Assembly (NCBI RefSeq): GCF_029846715.1
Contig: NZ_JARVWW010000001.1
Span: forward strand, 434,001 to 498,000
Reading direction: 5' to 3'
Length of the DNA stretch: 64,000 nt
Source: Bradyrhizobium nivariense
Lineage (GTDB): Bacteria > Pseudomonadota > Alphaproteobacteria > Rhizobiales > Xanthobacteraceae
Shown: positions 35,397-42,906 of the stretch, piece after piece
How positions within the stretch are numbered: the stretch's first letter is position 1
Layout: each line of letters starts with the position of its first letter
Translations under genes and position numbers: made by a program
The notes under the pieces: generated by a model
What the model was told of the DNA's origin: nothing
Database searches by the model: none
What the model saw: only the letters and a program-made list of their open reading frames with translations

Positions 35397-35690
35397 ATGG
35401 ACGACGATAAACCGATCACCGAACAGGCGATGGACACGATCACCGCCGCCGTGGAAACGACCAAGGACGCCGCAGTCACCGCCGTCAAGAAGGTGAGGAA
35501 AGCCGCCAAGAAGGTCGCGAAGAAAGTAGCGCCGAAGAAGGCTTCCAAGAAGAAGGCCAAGAAGGCTGCGAAGAAAACTTCGAAGAAGGCCGCCAAGAAG
35601 TCGAAGAAAGCCACCAAGAAATCTGCGAAGAAGGCCGCCAAGAAAGCGACCAAGAAAGCTGCCAAGTCGAAAAAGAAGGCCAAGCGCTGA
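35397..35690 (+). CDS. Lysine/alanine-rich histone H1-like protein
   Basis: A 97-residue basic protein. A short acidic N-terminus (MDDDKPITEQAMDTITAAVE) is followed by a tail made almost entirely of Lys, Ala, Ser and Thr, with repeated KKA/AKK units (KKAAKKTSKKAAKKSKKATK). Such tails bind DNA non-specifically, as in AlgP/HctB/H1-like nucleoid proteins. The ATG at 35397 is preferred over 35376 because GGGGGA lies 6 bases upstream. The low-complexity coding is prone to length variation. It lies just after the photolyase relic and before a strong hairpin. Confidence 0.78.
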   Translation: MDDDKPITEQAMDTITAAVETTKDAAVTAVKKVRKAAKKVAKKVAPKKASKKKAKKAAKKTSKKAAKKSKKATKKSAKKAAKKATKKAAKSKKKAKR

Positions 35691-35703
35691 TCGCAACGCT
35701 CAA

Positions 35704-35731
35704 GTCTCCGGGTGCGGACGCGCCCGGAGAC
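35704..35731. terminator. Terminator hairpin after the H1-like gene
   Basis: GTCTCCGGG (35704-35712) and CCCGGAGAC (35723-35731) form a perfect 9-base-pair stem with a 10-base loop, between the convergent H1-like gene and the minus-strand HELFE protein. Confidence 0.75.
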
Positions 35732-35746
35732 GGCTCCAGCGGTACC

Positions 35747-36490
35747 CTATTCTCGCCGTTTGGCTACGCGCCGACCGGGGTGATGCTCGCCTTGCGGGTC
35801 GCGAAATTCGCTGCGATGGCCGCGCCGGTCCTCCTTGGCGAAGCGCCGCCGCTTCTCAGGCGAGCCGAACGCCTTGATCACCTTCCTGCCGTTGACCTTC
35901 TTGATGACGTAGCCGCCCTCGGTCATCGAGAACGGCTCTTTCAGCGTTCCCTTGTGGTCGAACTTGGTGCCACGGGGATGCTCGAACGGCTCGAACCAGG
36001 ACGGATAGACGAAGTTCGACATCTCAAAGCCGCTGACGTCGAAGGTGTCCTCCTCCACGGCGTCGCAGACCTCATAGGCATATTGGGTGTTCGGATTCTT
36101 GTCAGCCCAGAGGTTGGCCATGGGATCGAGCACCATCTCGAACAGCTCGTGCGAGGCCGCCACGCTGACCGGCTCGTTGCCCAGCGCCTTGGCGAAGATC
36201 TTTGAGATCGGCTGGCGGCGATGCGTCAGCTCATGGCGGCCGAGCATGTTCTTGTGGGAAGCATCGTCAAAATAGACCAGCTGCCAGTCGCTCGGCTTCG
36301 GCCTTTCGGTGACATAGAGGTCGACCGGATAGCCCCACACCGGCAGGAAGTGCTTGTCGTAGCATTTCTGAAGCGCCGCAGTGAGCTTGGCCATTTTGCG
36401 GCCGCTGATCGTCGGCTCCGCGTAGTTGATGCAGGCAATCCGGACCGGCTTCAGGGACCTGCCGAGCAGTGCGCGTCTCGCCTTCTTCAT
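35747..36490 (-). CDS. Conserved hypothetical protein with HELFE motif (metalloprotease-like)
   Basis: A 247-residue soluble protein. The central motif VAASHELFEMVLDPMANLWAD has HExxE where zincins have HExxH, followed by an acidic segment (EVCDAVEED) and aromatic stretches (NFVYPSWFEPF). I recall that uncharacterised proteins of this type carry S-H-E-x-x-E-x-x-x-D-P, so a metal site is plausible but peptidase activity is unproven. The N-terminus RIACINYAEPTISGRKMAKL and the basic C-terminus (KRRRFAKEDRRGHR) have no known role. It has no signal peptide. Confidence 0.65.
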   Translation of the reverse strand: MKKARRALLGRSLKPVRIACINYAEPTISGRKMAKLTAALQKCYDKHFLPVWGYPVDLYVTERPKPSDWQLVYFDDASHKNMLGRHELTHRRQPISKIFAKALGNEPVSVAASHELFEMVLDPMANLWADKNPNTQYAYEVCDAVEEDTFDVSGFEMSNFVYPSWFEPFEHPRGTKFDHKGTLKEPFSMTEGGYVIKKVNGRKVIKAFGSPEKRRRFAKEDRRGHRSEFRDPQGEHHPGRRVAKRRE

Positions 36491-36586
36491 GGAAAATCAC
36501 CTGTGAAAGGGGCACTGAAATGCGCCGAGCCTAGCATGACGTGCCGCGCACGTCAGGGATGTATTCCGGCGGTCCGGCCTGCCGCC

Positions 36587-37459
36587 CTAGAAGCGTCGGT
36601 TGACCACGAACACCGCCGCCGCGCACATCGCCATGCCGACAATCGCAAGCGCATCGAGTTTTTCCTCGAACAGCAGATAGGCCATCAGCGCTGTCACCGC
36701 TGGCACCAGGTAGAACAGGCTCGCAACCGACGTGGCGGCGGCGTGGCGGATCAGCCGGTACAGCAGCCCGATCGACCCGATCGAGAGCGCCACGGCGAGC
36801 CAGGCCAGCGCGAGCATGAACTCCCGCGTCCAATGCACCACACGGTCTTCGAACAGGAAGGCGCCGATCGCGAAGAAGATGGTGACGGAGACATATTGCA
36901 CGAGATTGCCGGCGCGCCAGTCGATGTGGTTGCAGTAGCGGCGCTGATAGAGCGTGCCGAGCGTGATGCTGATCAGCGAGACCACCGAGGCGAGCCAGCC
37001 GAACCCGGCTTCGCCGGTCATGGGACGGCCGTGCAGGATCAGCACCACGCCGCCGAGGCCAAGCACGAGCCCCGCCCATTGCACCGGCGTCACCTTCTCG
37101 CCGAGCCAGCGGTTGGCGATGGTCGAGGTCAGGATCGGCTGAAGGCCCGGAATCAGCGCGGAGAGCCCGGCCGGAATCGAATGCGCGATCGCGATTGCGG
37201 TGCCGCCGAGATAGAAGCCATGGACGAGAATCCCGGCGACCGCGCTGTGCGCGATGCCGATACGGTCGGGCCATTTCGGCCGCGCAATCGCTGCGATGAT
37301 CGCCATCAGACCGACCACGATCGCCATGCGGATGGCAAGGTAGGTCAAGGGATCGGCATTGTTGATGACGTATTTGGTGCCGATGAATCCGGTGCTCCAG
37401 AGCACGACGAACAGGATCGGCGCGGCGCGGGCGGTCAGGGCTTCTTGATTGAGGCTCAT
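36587..37459 (-). CDS. DMT superfamily (EamA) transporter
   Basis: A 290-residue inner-membrane protein with about ten helices and two EamA repeats. The first includes FVVLWSTGFIGTKYVINNADPLTYLAIRM and ends in RWLGEKVTPVQWAGLVLGLGG; the second ends in YLLFEEKLDALAIVGMAMC. The ATG at 37459 is chosen because GAGGG lies about 6 bases upstream. Family members export amino acids or other metabolites; the substrate is unknown. It is monocistronic by position. Confidence 0.87.
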   Translation of the reverse strand: MSLNQEALTARAAPILFVVLWSTGFIGTKYVINNADPLTYLAIRMAIVVGLMAIIAAIARPKWPDRIGIAHSAVAGILVHGFYLGGTAIAIAHSIPAGLSALIPGLQPILTSTIANRWLGEKVTPVQWAGLVLGLGGVVLILHGRPMTGEAGFGWLASVVSLISITLGTLYQRRYCNHIDWRAGNLVQYVSVTIFFAIGAFLFEDRVVHWTREFMLALAWLAVALSIGSIGLLYRLIRHAAATSVASLFYLVPAVTALMAYLLFEEKLDALAIVGMAMCAAAVFVVNRRF

Positions 37460-37552
37460 TGCCGCCCTCATTGCCCCACCAGGGGCCTATGCGGCAATGC
37501 GAATTTCCACCTGAGCGATGCTGCGCTGCGACGGGCGGCTCAGCTCAGCCGC

Positions 37553-37999
37553 TCACCATTCTTCCGGACAGGGGTCGATGATTTTCCAGAGCTCGACACC
37601 GTTCTTGATCTTTTTCATGTCGGTGGTCAGCCCGCCATTGCGGCGGATCCAGTCCTTCACCGCATCGGGATAGTAGGCCATCAGGTCGGACGTCCCCTCC
37701 GCGCTGGTGACCTTGATGCCGAAGGTGAAGGCCTTGTCGTAATAGGCCTGGTGGAAGCCGAGGCTCGCGCGCGGCGTCACGCAGATCTTGTTCATCGGCA
37801 CGATGCCGAGCACCAGCGTGCAGGCCGAGTTGCAGATGCCGTCGATGATGACGCGCTCGCCCTTCTCGCGGACGCGCTTGTACTTGGCCTTGTACTCCTC
37901 GACATAGCCGCCGTGGTCGCGGGTGATGTGCAGCTCGGCCCGCGCCGGGGTAGCGGCGACGACCGAGAGCAACAGCAGGCTCAGAAGCGTGATGCGCAT
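37553..37999 (-). CDS. Periplasmic ClpP/crotonase-fold-like small protein
   Basis: A 148-residue exported protein with a signal peptide (RITLLSLLLLSVVAATPARAE). The mature part has GERVIIDGICNSACTLVLGIVP, where the Ser before Ala resembles the nucleophile position of ClpP-like periplasmic proteins (COG3904 type), and RASLGFHQAYYDK supplies a His at the corresponding place. The domain is short and the acidic partner cannot be placed, so protease activity is only a possibility. The ATG at 37999 is used because the signal peptide starts there. Confidence 0.65.
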   Translation of the reverse strand: MRITLLSLLLLSVVAATPARAELHITRDHGGYVEEYKAKYKRVREKGERVIIDGICNSACTLVLGIVPMNKICVTPRASLGFHQAYYDKAFTFGIKVTSAEGTSDLMAYYPDAVKDWIRRNGGLTTDMKKIKNGVELWKIIDPCPEEW

Positions 38000-38301
38000 G
38001 GTGAGATGACGGCGAAAGCCTTCAGGAATGGGACCGGCCTCGAATATCCCCAAGATGATCCCTGGGGCCGGCGACAAGATTCTTAACTGAATTCTCTTTG
38101 GTCATACTTGTGTGGGAAATTCGTTAAGCATCCCGAAAAGGCCAAAAATGGGCAGGCCTGGACCGTATGTCCGGCAATTCTGTCACACCCACCCGGGAAT
38201 CCGCGGGGCTGGCCTCGATTTCCGGGTGCCGGACGGGTGTTCCGGCCGCCTGAAATGGCTATAAACGGCTGACCCATTCATGCGGGTTCCGGAGAATCGA
38301 G

Positions 38302-38565
38302 ATGAGCAAGTTGAAGCTTGTAGCCGCGGTTGCTGCCCTGTCGGCCGCGATCCTTGCCCCTGGCCTCGCAGAGGCGCGGGGACATCACCGGTACCATCGC
38401 TACTACGCGAACCCGCTGCCCTACACGATCAGCTATCTGCACAATTACGGGCCCGGCATCACGCCCGGTACCTTCGCCTTTTACGACGGCCCATCGACCA
38501 ACCATTGCTACCAGAGCGCGGCCGCCTATGTCGGCCAGGACCGCCGCCGGCACCCCTGCTACTGA
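38302..38565 (+). CDS. Small exported His/Tyr-rich protein
   Basis: An 87-residue protein with a cleavable signal (KLKLVAAVAALSAAILAPGLAEA). The short mature part has an initial basic aromatic run (RGHHRYHRYYANPLPYTISY) and two cysteines (NHCYQSAAAYVGQ and the C-terminal HPCY). GGAG lies upstream of the ATG. Such small exported proteins are numerous in Bradyrhizobium; the function is unknown. Confidence 0.7.
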   Translation: MSKLKLVAAVAALSAAILAPGLAEARGHHRYHRYYANPLPYTISYLHNYGPGITPGTFAFYDGPSTNHCYQSAAAYVGQDRRRHPCY

Positions 38566-38595
38566 GGGGCACAGGCGCGTCCTCCGCGGGTGCCG

Positions 38596-39087
38596 CTATT
38601 TGGCGGCGCCCGACAGCAGCAATTGCTTCTCGATCTCGTAGACCGGCAGCTTGACGAGATCCTTGCCGACCTCGCCCTGAAGCGCCTTGCGCACCACGTC
38701 CGAATAATCGGCGCGAATCATGCCGAGCGCGCGCGGCGAGGCCACCATGGTCAGGGCCGAGGTCTCGCCCGAGCTGACGGCGGCATCGAGCCGACCGGCC
38801 AGGCTGCGCAGGAAGGCGCGCTCGGCCTCGTCGTGCCAATCAGTCTGCTCCACCGAGCTGCGCGCGCCGCCGACCGCGCCATGGAGCCTGCCCGGATGGG
38901 GCCTGCCCGGATGGAGCCTGCCCGGCGCGTCGGTCCCTTGCGCGCCGGTCGAGGGATTGGGCTGCTCGTGCACCTCCCTGGTATGGAGGTTCGGAAACAT
39001 CTCGTCGCCGAGGTTTTCCAGAATGAGCGCCTTGCGCCCGTCGCACACGACCAGCCAGTCACCCTTGTCTAATCTCATCTTGTCCAT
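38596..39087 (-). CDS. Host attachment protein family (PF10116-like)
   Basis: A 163-residue soluble protein of the host attachment family, first linked to Agrobacterium plant attachment and related to the eRF1-like baeRF group. KGDWLVVCDGRKALILENLGD is the diagnostic first strand-turn-strand, and SALTMVASPRALGMIRADYSD and VYEIEKQL complete the core. The ATG at 39087 begins the conserved part. Residues around 55-70 are expanded by three in-frame 15-base tandem units (38881-38925), giving PGRLH/PGRPH-like repeats. The biochemical function is uncertain. Confidence 0.8.
   Translation of the reverse strand: MDKMRLDKGDWLVVCDGRKALILENLGDEMFPNLHTREVHEQPNPSTGAQGTDAPGRLHPGRPHPGRLHGAVGGARSSVEQTDWHDEAERAFLRSLAGRLDAAVSSGETSALTMVASPRALGMIRADYSDVVRKALQGEVGKDLVKLPVYEIEKQLLLSGAAK
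38881..38925. repeat. In-frame 15-bp tandem repeat, three copies
   Basis: ATGGAGCCTGCCCGG, ATGGGGCCTGCCCGG and ATGGAGCCTGCCCGG follow each other exactly. The repeat lies inside the host attachment protein gene and lengthens a proline/glycine loop without shifting the frame. Confidence 0.9.
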
Positions 39088-39402
39088 TGCACAGCTCCAA
39101 AGCGACCTCGCGAGCCTGCTCTTCGAATTCCTCGAAAGGGCTGGCCACGGCGACAAGCCTAGGACGAAGCGGCACCAGTGAATTGCGCAGGATCAAGGAC
39201 CGCGGCAATGTCCTGCGGGGCAACGCCGACGCAAGCGCAGCATTGGTCAGGAGCTCGAACCTGGGATAGTCTGGCGGAGCTAAAGGTCAGGCCTGCGGCG
39301 GGCTGGCTGAAGATTTGTTTATCAGCATTACATTTCGGTCCCGCCACAATTTGATCAGAACAAACTTCGATATCCTGTATGGCGTAAGCGGAGGAAGACA
39401 TC

Positions 39403-39678
39403 ATGAAGCTTAGAATTGGCCTCGTCGCCGCGTCCCTGTTGGGTGCGTTGGTCGCATCGCCGGCGGCGAATGCCATGCCCATCGCGCCTGCTCCTGCGAC
39501 GCCGCAGGTCTCGGACGTCGAGCAGGTCCGCATGGTCTGTGACGCCTGGGGACGCTGTTTCTGGCGCCCGAACTACTATGGATATTACGGCGGGCCGGCC
39601 CCCTATTACGGTCCCCGATATGCGCCGCGCTATTATGGTGGGCCGCGCTATTACGGACCCCGCTATCGCCGCTGGTGA
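39403..39678 (+). CDS. Small exported Tyr/Gly/Pro-rich protein
   Basis: A 91-residue protein with a signal peptide (KLRIGLVAASLLGALVASPAANA), a short linker with Cys-x(5)-Cys (MVCDAWGRCFW) and a C-terminal low-complexity tail of YYG/GPRY repeats (YYGYYGGPAPYYGPRYAPRY). A GGAAG-type ribosome site precedes the ATG, and a clear terminator follows. Related small proteins with W-G-R-C-x-W followed by YYG repeats are common in Rhizobiales; the function is unknown. Confidence 0.75.
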   Translation: MKLRIGLVAASLLGALVASPAANAMPIAPAPATPQVSDVEQVRMVCDAWGRCFWRPNYYGYYGGPAPYYGPRYAPRYYGGPRYYGPRYRRW

Positions 39679-39683
39679 TTCTA

Positions 39684-39710
39684 AAGGGGCCCTCCGGGCC
39701 CCTTCGCTTT
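39684..39710 (+). terminator. Rho-independent terminator
   Basis: AAGGGGCCC (39684-39692) / GGGCCCCTT (39696-39704) with a 3-base loop, followed by CGCTTTT. It ends the small exported protein gene. Confidence 0.85.
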
Positions 39711-39760
39711 TGCGAGATCATGGATGTCGCGGTCGCGATTGGTCTGGAGTCATCCCAAAA

Positions 39761-39774
39761 CTGATCTAGATCAA
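39761..39774 (+). promoter_or_regulatory. FixK/FNR-type box
   Basis: CTGATCTAGATCAA matches the FixK/FNR palindrome TTGAT-N4-ATCAA at 9 of the 10 fixed positions, and its spacer CTAG is itself palindromic. It is centred 79 bases upstream of a small ORF start at 39847. With the usual -40 spacing, transcription would start near 39808. Confidence 0.58.
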
Positions 39775-39846
39775 AGATGAAATCCGCCACGCCGTCATTC
39801 TGCGGTGATGGCCGATTTGATCGTTTTTCGATGCCCTCAGACGGGC

Positions 39847-39981
39847 ATGAATGTGCAGACCCATCTTGAGAAGCAACAGAGACAGGAGGGGCGGAGCTTT
39901 GCCTCCTTCGCCTGTCCGGCCTGCACGCGGCTCCATTTCATCGACCTCACCTCCGGCCAGCCGATGAGCCGAGACCGTTGA
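39847..39981 (+). CDS. Small CxxC protein (44 residues), candidate FixK target
   Basis: A 44-residue frame from ATG 39847 to TGA 39979-39981. It begins MNVQTHLEKQQRQEGRSFAS and continues with FACPACTRLHFIDLTSG. CPACTRLHFI is a motif I recall from very short Bradyrhizobium proteins and resembles half a zinc ribbon, so a dimer or a single metal-thiol site is possible. The ribosome site is weak (GACGGG), and a GTG two codons in is an alternative start. The FixK-like box upstream suggests micro-oxic regulation. Confidence 0.5.
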   Translation: MNVQTHLEKQQRQEGRSFASFACPACTRLHFIDLTSGQPMSRDR

Positions 39982-40127
39982 CGACGACATCGATCAGCCG
40001 GGCTTCATGCCATGATGTCCGCAATACTACTGCCCGGAATCCGGTTTACTGAAGCGCGATGTTTCGCCATTGATGGCGATGTACTGACGTTCATTTGATT
40101 GTCACATTGCGGCAGCCGGCCACACGC

Positions 40128-41093
40128 ATGTTGTTCGATACGCTCGCCCCATCCTCGGCGCTTCAATTGATCGGCTTTGCCGACGTCGATGCGTTCCGGC
40201 CGATCGAGTCGATGGAGGATGCGAGAAGCATTCCGCTCGACGTCCCTAACTTCGCGGCGGCTCGCGCTGTCGTCTCCCTGCCCGCCTGCCGCATCGTCAT
40301 GATGCGTTCGTTCGCGCGCATCCTCGACGCCGCCTATCGGATGCCCGGCGGGATGGTGATCCTGTCCATGACGGACGACCTTCAGGTCAATTCCAAGGGC
40401 ATCGATCTCGACGCGCGTTTCTTCATCGCGCTCCACGGCAACGATGAATGCCATTTCGTCGAGCCCCAGACCAATCATCATGCGATGATCATCTTCTCAC
40501 CCGGCCTGAGAGACCGGGGCTGGTTCGATCAGGCCGACGATTTGCGGGCCTATGTCGCGAACCGGCCCGCTTTGCTCCACACACGGCAGCTCCTGCTCGA
40601 CATTCTGCGAACCGCGTCGGTGCAGCCGGTCCTGTTCGAAACCACCGAGGTCGCCGCCCATCTCCAGGAAGGCCTGCTGCTCGCGCTCGACGATCTGTTT
40701 CGAATCGATCTGCTCTCGGACCGGAGTGCCTCGGTCCAAGGCGCGCGGTCGATCAAACTCGTGCAGCGGATCGACGATTACGTCGCAGCCCATCCGACTG
40801 CTCCGATCTATACAGCCGACCTCGCCGGTGAGTTTGGCGTCTCGATCCGGACGCTTGGCGGCGCAGTCAGCAAGGTGCGCGGCATGAGCCTGCACCAGTA
40901 CATTCGCCTGAAAAAATTGTGGGAGACCCGGTCTCGCCTCCTCAAAGGCGGCGGCGCCACCGTCGCCACATGCGCACGCGCCCAGGGCTTTCATCATCTC
41001 GGCGAGTTTGCCGCAGCTTACCGCGCGACGTTCCAGGAGTCTCCCTCGGAGACGCTGGCACGGGGCCGGCACACCAGTGTCCCGGCAGGCTGA
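40128..41093 (+). CDS. AraC family transcriptional regulator
   Basis: A 321-residue regulator. The N-terminal cupin-like sensor domain (about 1-190) starts with MLFDTLAPSSALQLIGFADVD. The C-terminal AraC DNA-binding region (about 210-315) has two helix-turn-helix units: IYTADLAGEFGVSIRTLGGAV and ATVATCARAQGFHHLGEFAA, with the family element YRATFQESPSETL. The ATG at 40128 is preferred; a TTG at 40095 would add 11 residues. It lies immediately outside the left end of the integrative element, and no target gene is adjacent on the left apart from small ORFs. Confidence 0.85.
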   Translation: MLFDTLAPSSALQLIGFADVDAFRPIESMEDARSIPLDVPNFAAARAVVSLPACRIVMMRSFARILDAAYRMPGGMVILSMTDDLQVNSKGIDLDARFFIALHGNDECHFVEPQTNHHAMIIFSPGLRDRGWFDQADDLRAYVANRPALLHTRQLLLDILRTASVQPVLFETTEVAAHLQEGLLLALDDLFRIDLLSDRSASVQGARSIKLVQRIDDYVAAHPTAPIYTADLAGEFGVSIRTLGGAVSKVRGMSLHQYIRLKKLWETRSRLLKGGGATVATCARAQGFHHLGEFAAAYRATFQESPSETLARGRHTSVPAG

Positions 41094-41153
41094 CTCCACC
41101 GGCCGTCGCGGCAGTCATCCGGCGTTAGCGCCGCTTCGGAACATATCCGGAAC

Positions 41154-41204
41154 TGGCGCGCTCGGAGAGATTCGAACTCCCGACCCTTGGAATCGAAATC
41201 CGAT
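41154..41204 (-). repeat. Distal attachment-site copy (3' fragment of tRNA-Arg)
   Basis: 51 bases identical, except position 41188, to 44860-44910: the 3' half of tRNA-Arg(TCG) in the same orientation. The sequence beyond 41204 no longer matches a tRNA, so this is the displaced att site, not a functional tRNA gene. Confidence 0.85.
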
Positions 41205-41510
41205 CGTGCCTGAATTATTACAATGAGTTAGCGCGGCCGTGTTGCCTGAGCGTTGCGCCAAGCTTGCCAACGCGAATGTTGGGGCGTCCAGTCTTTGTAC
41301 TGGCTTAAGGTTCAACCGTTCCAAAAGCGGCGCTGCGCCGCCGACCCCAGGCCGTCGCTGTCGTGCTGATGTTGCCCCATGCGGCGGATCAGACTCCGAG
41401 CGAATCCGCTCGTCAAGAGCCGAGTTCCTCCGCAAGTTGCAGACGGCCCGTAGGGAACGTATGCTGACCACTTTACGAACCGTGCGTATTTCACAATTCG
41501 GATTAATGAA

Positions 41511-41750
41511 ATGCTTTCTCAAAAAAGCGACCGGTTTGTAGTCGGCGCCCGCTTCAAAATTAATAAGCTCGGTGCCCTGCGGTGCCCGGATCTCACGAAC
41601 AAGACCGGCACAGTCGTCGAAGTTGGCATTCGCACCACCGGCATCACGGTGGTGTTCGATGGGTGCGCACGACCGACCTGCCTCCACCAGGACTACCTTA
41701 CGCCCGCGGCGCTCTCCTTGATGGCGGACAAAAAAGCGAGCCCCAACTGA
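41511..41750 (+). CDS. Small island-borne hypothetical protein
   Basis: A 79-residue protein beginning MLSQKSDRFVVGARFKINKL, with GVRTTG-like strand GIRTTGITVVFDG and a Cys pair (RCPDL ... CARPTCLHQDYL). The pattern suggests a small all-beta domain, perhaps SH3/KOW-like, with a cysteine/histidine site. I recall similar proteins in other Bradyrhizobium accessory regions, but no function. It converges on the 75-residue gene at 41758. Confidence 0.55.
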   Translation: MLSQKSDRFVVGARFKINKLGALRCPDLTNKTGTVVEVGIRTTGITVVFDGCARPTCLHQDYLTPAALSLMADKKASPN

Positions 41751-41757
41751 GGCGGCC

Positions 41758-41985
41758 TTACTTCGGTGGTCGTAACTCGCTGTTGATCCAGCCGGTGGTC
41801 GTATCAGTTTTCAGTGGATCGGGTGGGAACGTCGATATCTTGCGATCCGACTCCCATAGCTCGATGGCGTGGTCGTATACTAGCTGTCCGGCTCGCTCCT
41901 TGGCCGCGTTATCGTCGACGCAAACCAGGTCGATGCGCTGTTTGATATGTCCGTCGTCACCTATGACGTAGGCTTGATACTCGGG
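41758..41985 (-). CDS. Small hypothetical protein, 75 residues
   Basis: The product begins MPEYQAYVIGDDGHIKQRID, continues LVCVDDNAAKERAGQLV and ends in LRPPK. It is a strand-helix style small protein (an aromatic first strand, then a helix DNAAKERAGQLVYDHAIELW). The ATG at 41985 fits the conserved start; the frame is open further upstream. Small proteins starting with this strand and with DDxxAxxxA are abundant in Bradyrhizobium; the function is unknown. It shares its stop-region sequence (TAAGGCCGCCTCAG) with the gene at 42515. Confidence 0.6.
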   Translation of the reverse strand, partial: PEYQAYVIGDDGHIKQRIDLVCVDDNAAKERAGQLVYDHAIELWESDRKISTFPPDPLKTDTTTGWINSELRPPK

Positions 41986-42359
41986 CATTTGGCCGCCTCC
42001 AGCAGAAGCAAACCCAAGCACGGTCTGGGTGTGGAACCTTATACCGAGCGTTCCGTCACGGGAACACGGACGCTCGGAAAATCGGAGGTAAGCCCGCTGC
42101 ACGATAGCTCGAGCGCTGCTCCGGGCGCATGTTTTATTCCTGGGCCGTGCGAAAGCCTCGAACGGTCCGGCGCCTCGGCCTCAGCTTCTACTCCCCGTCG
42201 AAGTTGGGGCCGATTTTTTCGGGATGCTTGTCGCTTCAAGGCGAACATGGCACCGCTTTCTCTACCAGCCCCAATGCTCCCCGCTGCCGATTCAATTGCG
42301 GATCGGAGCGCCGCGGCGCCAGCGGGGTGGCGCGACCCGTCAATCTCCCTAAAGAAAAA
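41986..42359. other. Island intergenic stretch, no gene recognised
   Basis: About 370 bases between the 75-residue gene and the hairpin at 42360. Open frames exist on both strands but none has a ribosome site, conserved pattern or consistent codon bias. It probably contains decayed cargo. Confidence 0.4.
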
Positions 42360-42384
42360 CCCGCCGACCTAGTGAGCCGGCGGG
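42360..42384 (-). terminator. Minus-strand terminator hairpin of the island
   Basis: CCCGCCG (42360-42366) pairs with CGGCGGG (42378-42384). On the minus strand it is followed by TTTTTCTTT, so it would end transcripts from the small gene at 42709-42515. Confidence 0.7.
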
Positions 42385-42514
42385 AGTTGACTGAGATTGT
42401 AGACCGGCGGGCACCGGTCGCTTCAGGCCCCGGTAGCATGAAAGCCCGCCAGCGTGAACCGGCGCCTGTCCACATCCACGACGTGCAGTAGCTCGCGCGC
42501 GAGCTGAGGCGGCC

Positions 42515-42709
42515 TTAATTCTTTGTCAAAGGCTTCGGCGGCTGTTTTGCCATTGCATCGACGTCGACGGCCGGAAGCTCCCCGGTGCGTTCCTGAATAT
42601 CGGCCGCGCGCTGAACCAAGCCGGATGCAACCGCTGGGTCCTTTGTCAATTTTGCCATCCTCAGGAGCGTCGCTGCGGCTTCCCGGGCCAAATAGTTAAA
42701 ACGCGACAC
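42515..42709 (-). CDS. Small helical hypothetical protein, 64 residues
   Basis: GTG start; the product reads MSRFNYLAREAAATLLRMAK then LTKDPAVASGLVQRAADIQE. It is a short helical protein of a type I recall in several Bradyrhizobium copies (start xFDYLAREAAATLLRMAK). No catalytic motif or signal peptide. A terminator hairpin lies 130 bases downstream. Confidence 0.6.
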   Translation of the reverse strand: MSRFNYLAREAAATLLRMAKLTKDPAVASGLVQRAADIQERTGELPAVDVDAMAKQPPKPLTKN

Positions 42710-42814
42710 GAACTCGTCATCCCATTCAAGTTGCGATGGGATGAGTCACGAACCGGAATTACGTTCCGGCCTTTGGTCCAAAAATGCACGCAGCATATTT
42801 GTTCCGGACCCAAA

Positions 42815-42854
42815 AAGGGCCTCAGCTCGGGGGCTGGTTCCGGCTGAGGCCCTT
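42815..42854 (-). terminator. Terminator of the cupin gene
   Basis: AAGGGCCTCAG (42815-42825) and CTGAGGCCCTT (42844-42854) form an 11-base-pair stem with an 18-base loop. On the minus strand it is followed by TTTTTG. It lies about 50 bases past the cupin stop codon. Confidence 0.8.
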
Positions 42855-42906
42855 GTCGGCATCCCGAGGCGAGCGTCGAACCAAATCAGGTCCGTGCGAA
42901 ATCAAC

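Noticed and set aside
38881..38925. CRISPR-like repeat
   Set aside because: The three 15-base units are directly adjacent, without spacers, and lie in frame inside a protein gene. No CRISPR array was seen anywhere.
41008..41226. A frame reading ...GALGEIRTPDPWNRNPI...
   Set aside because: This is simply the translation of the duplicated tRNA-Arg 3' sequence (41154-41204), a classical false ORF.
41154..41240. A second functional tRNA gene at the left island border
   Set aside because: Only the 3' half matches tRNA-Arg; the region beyond 41204 cannot form the D-arm or acceptor 5' strand properly.
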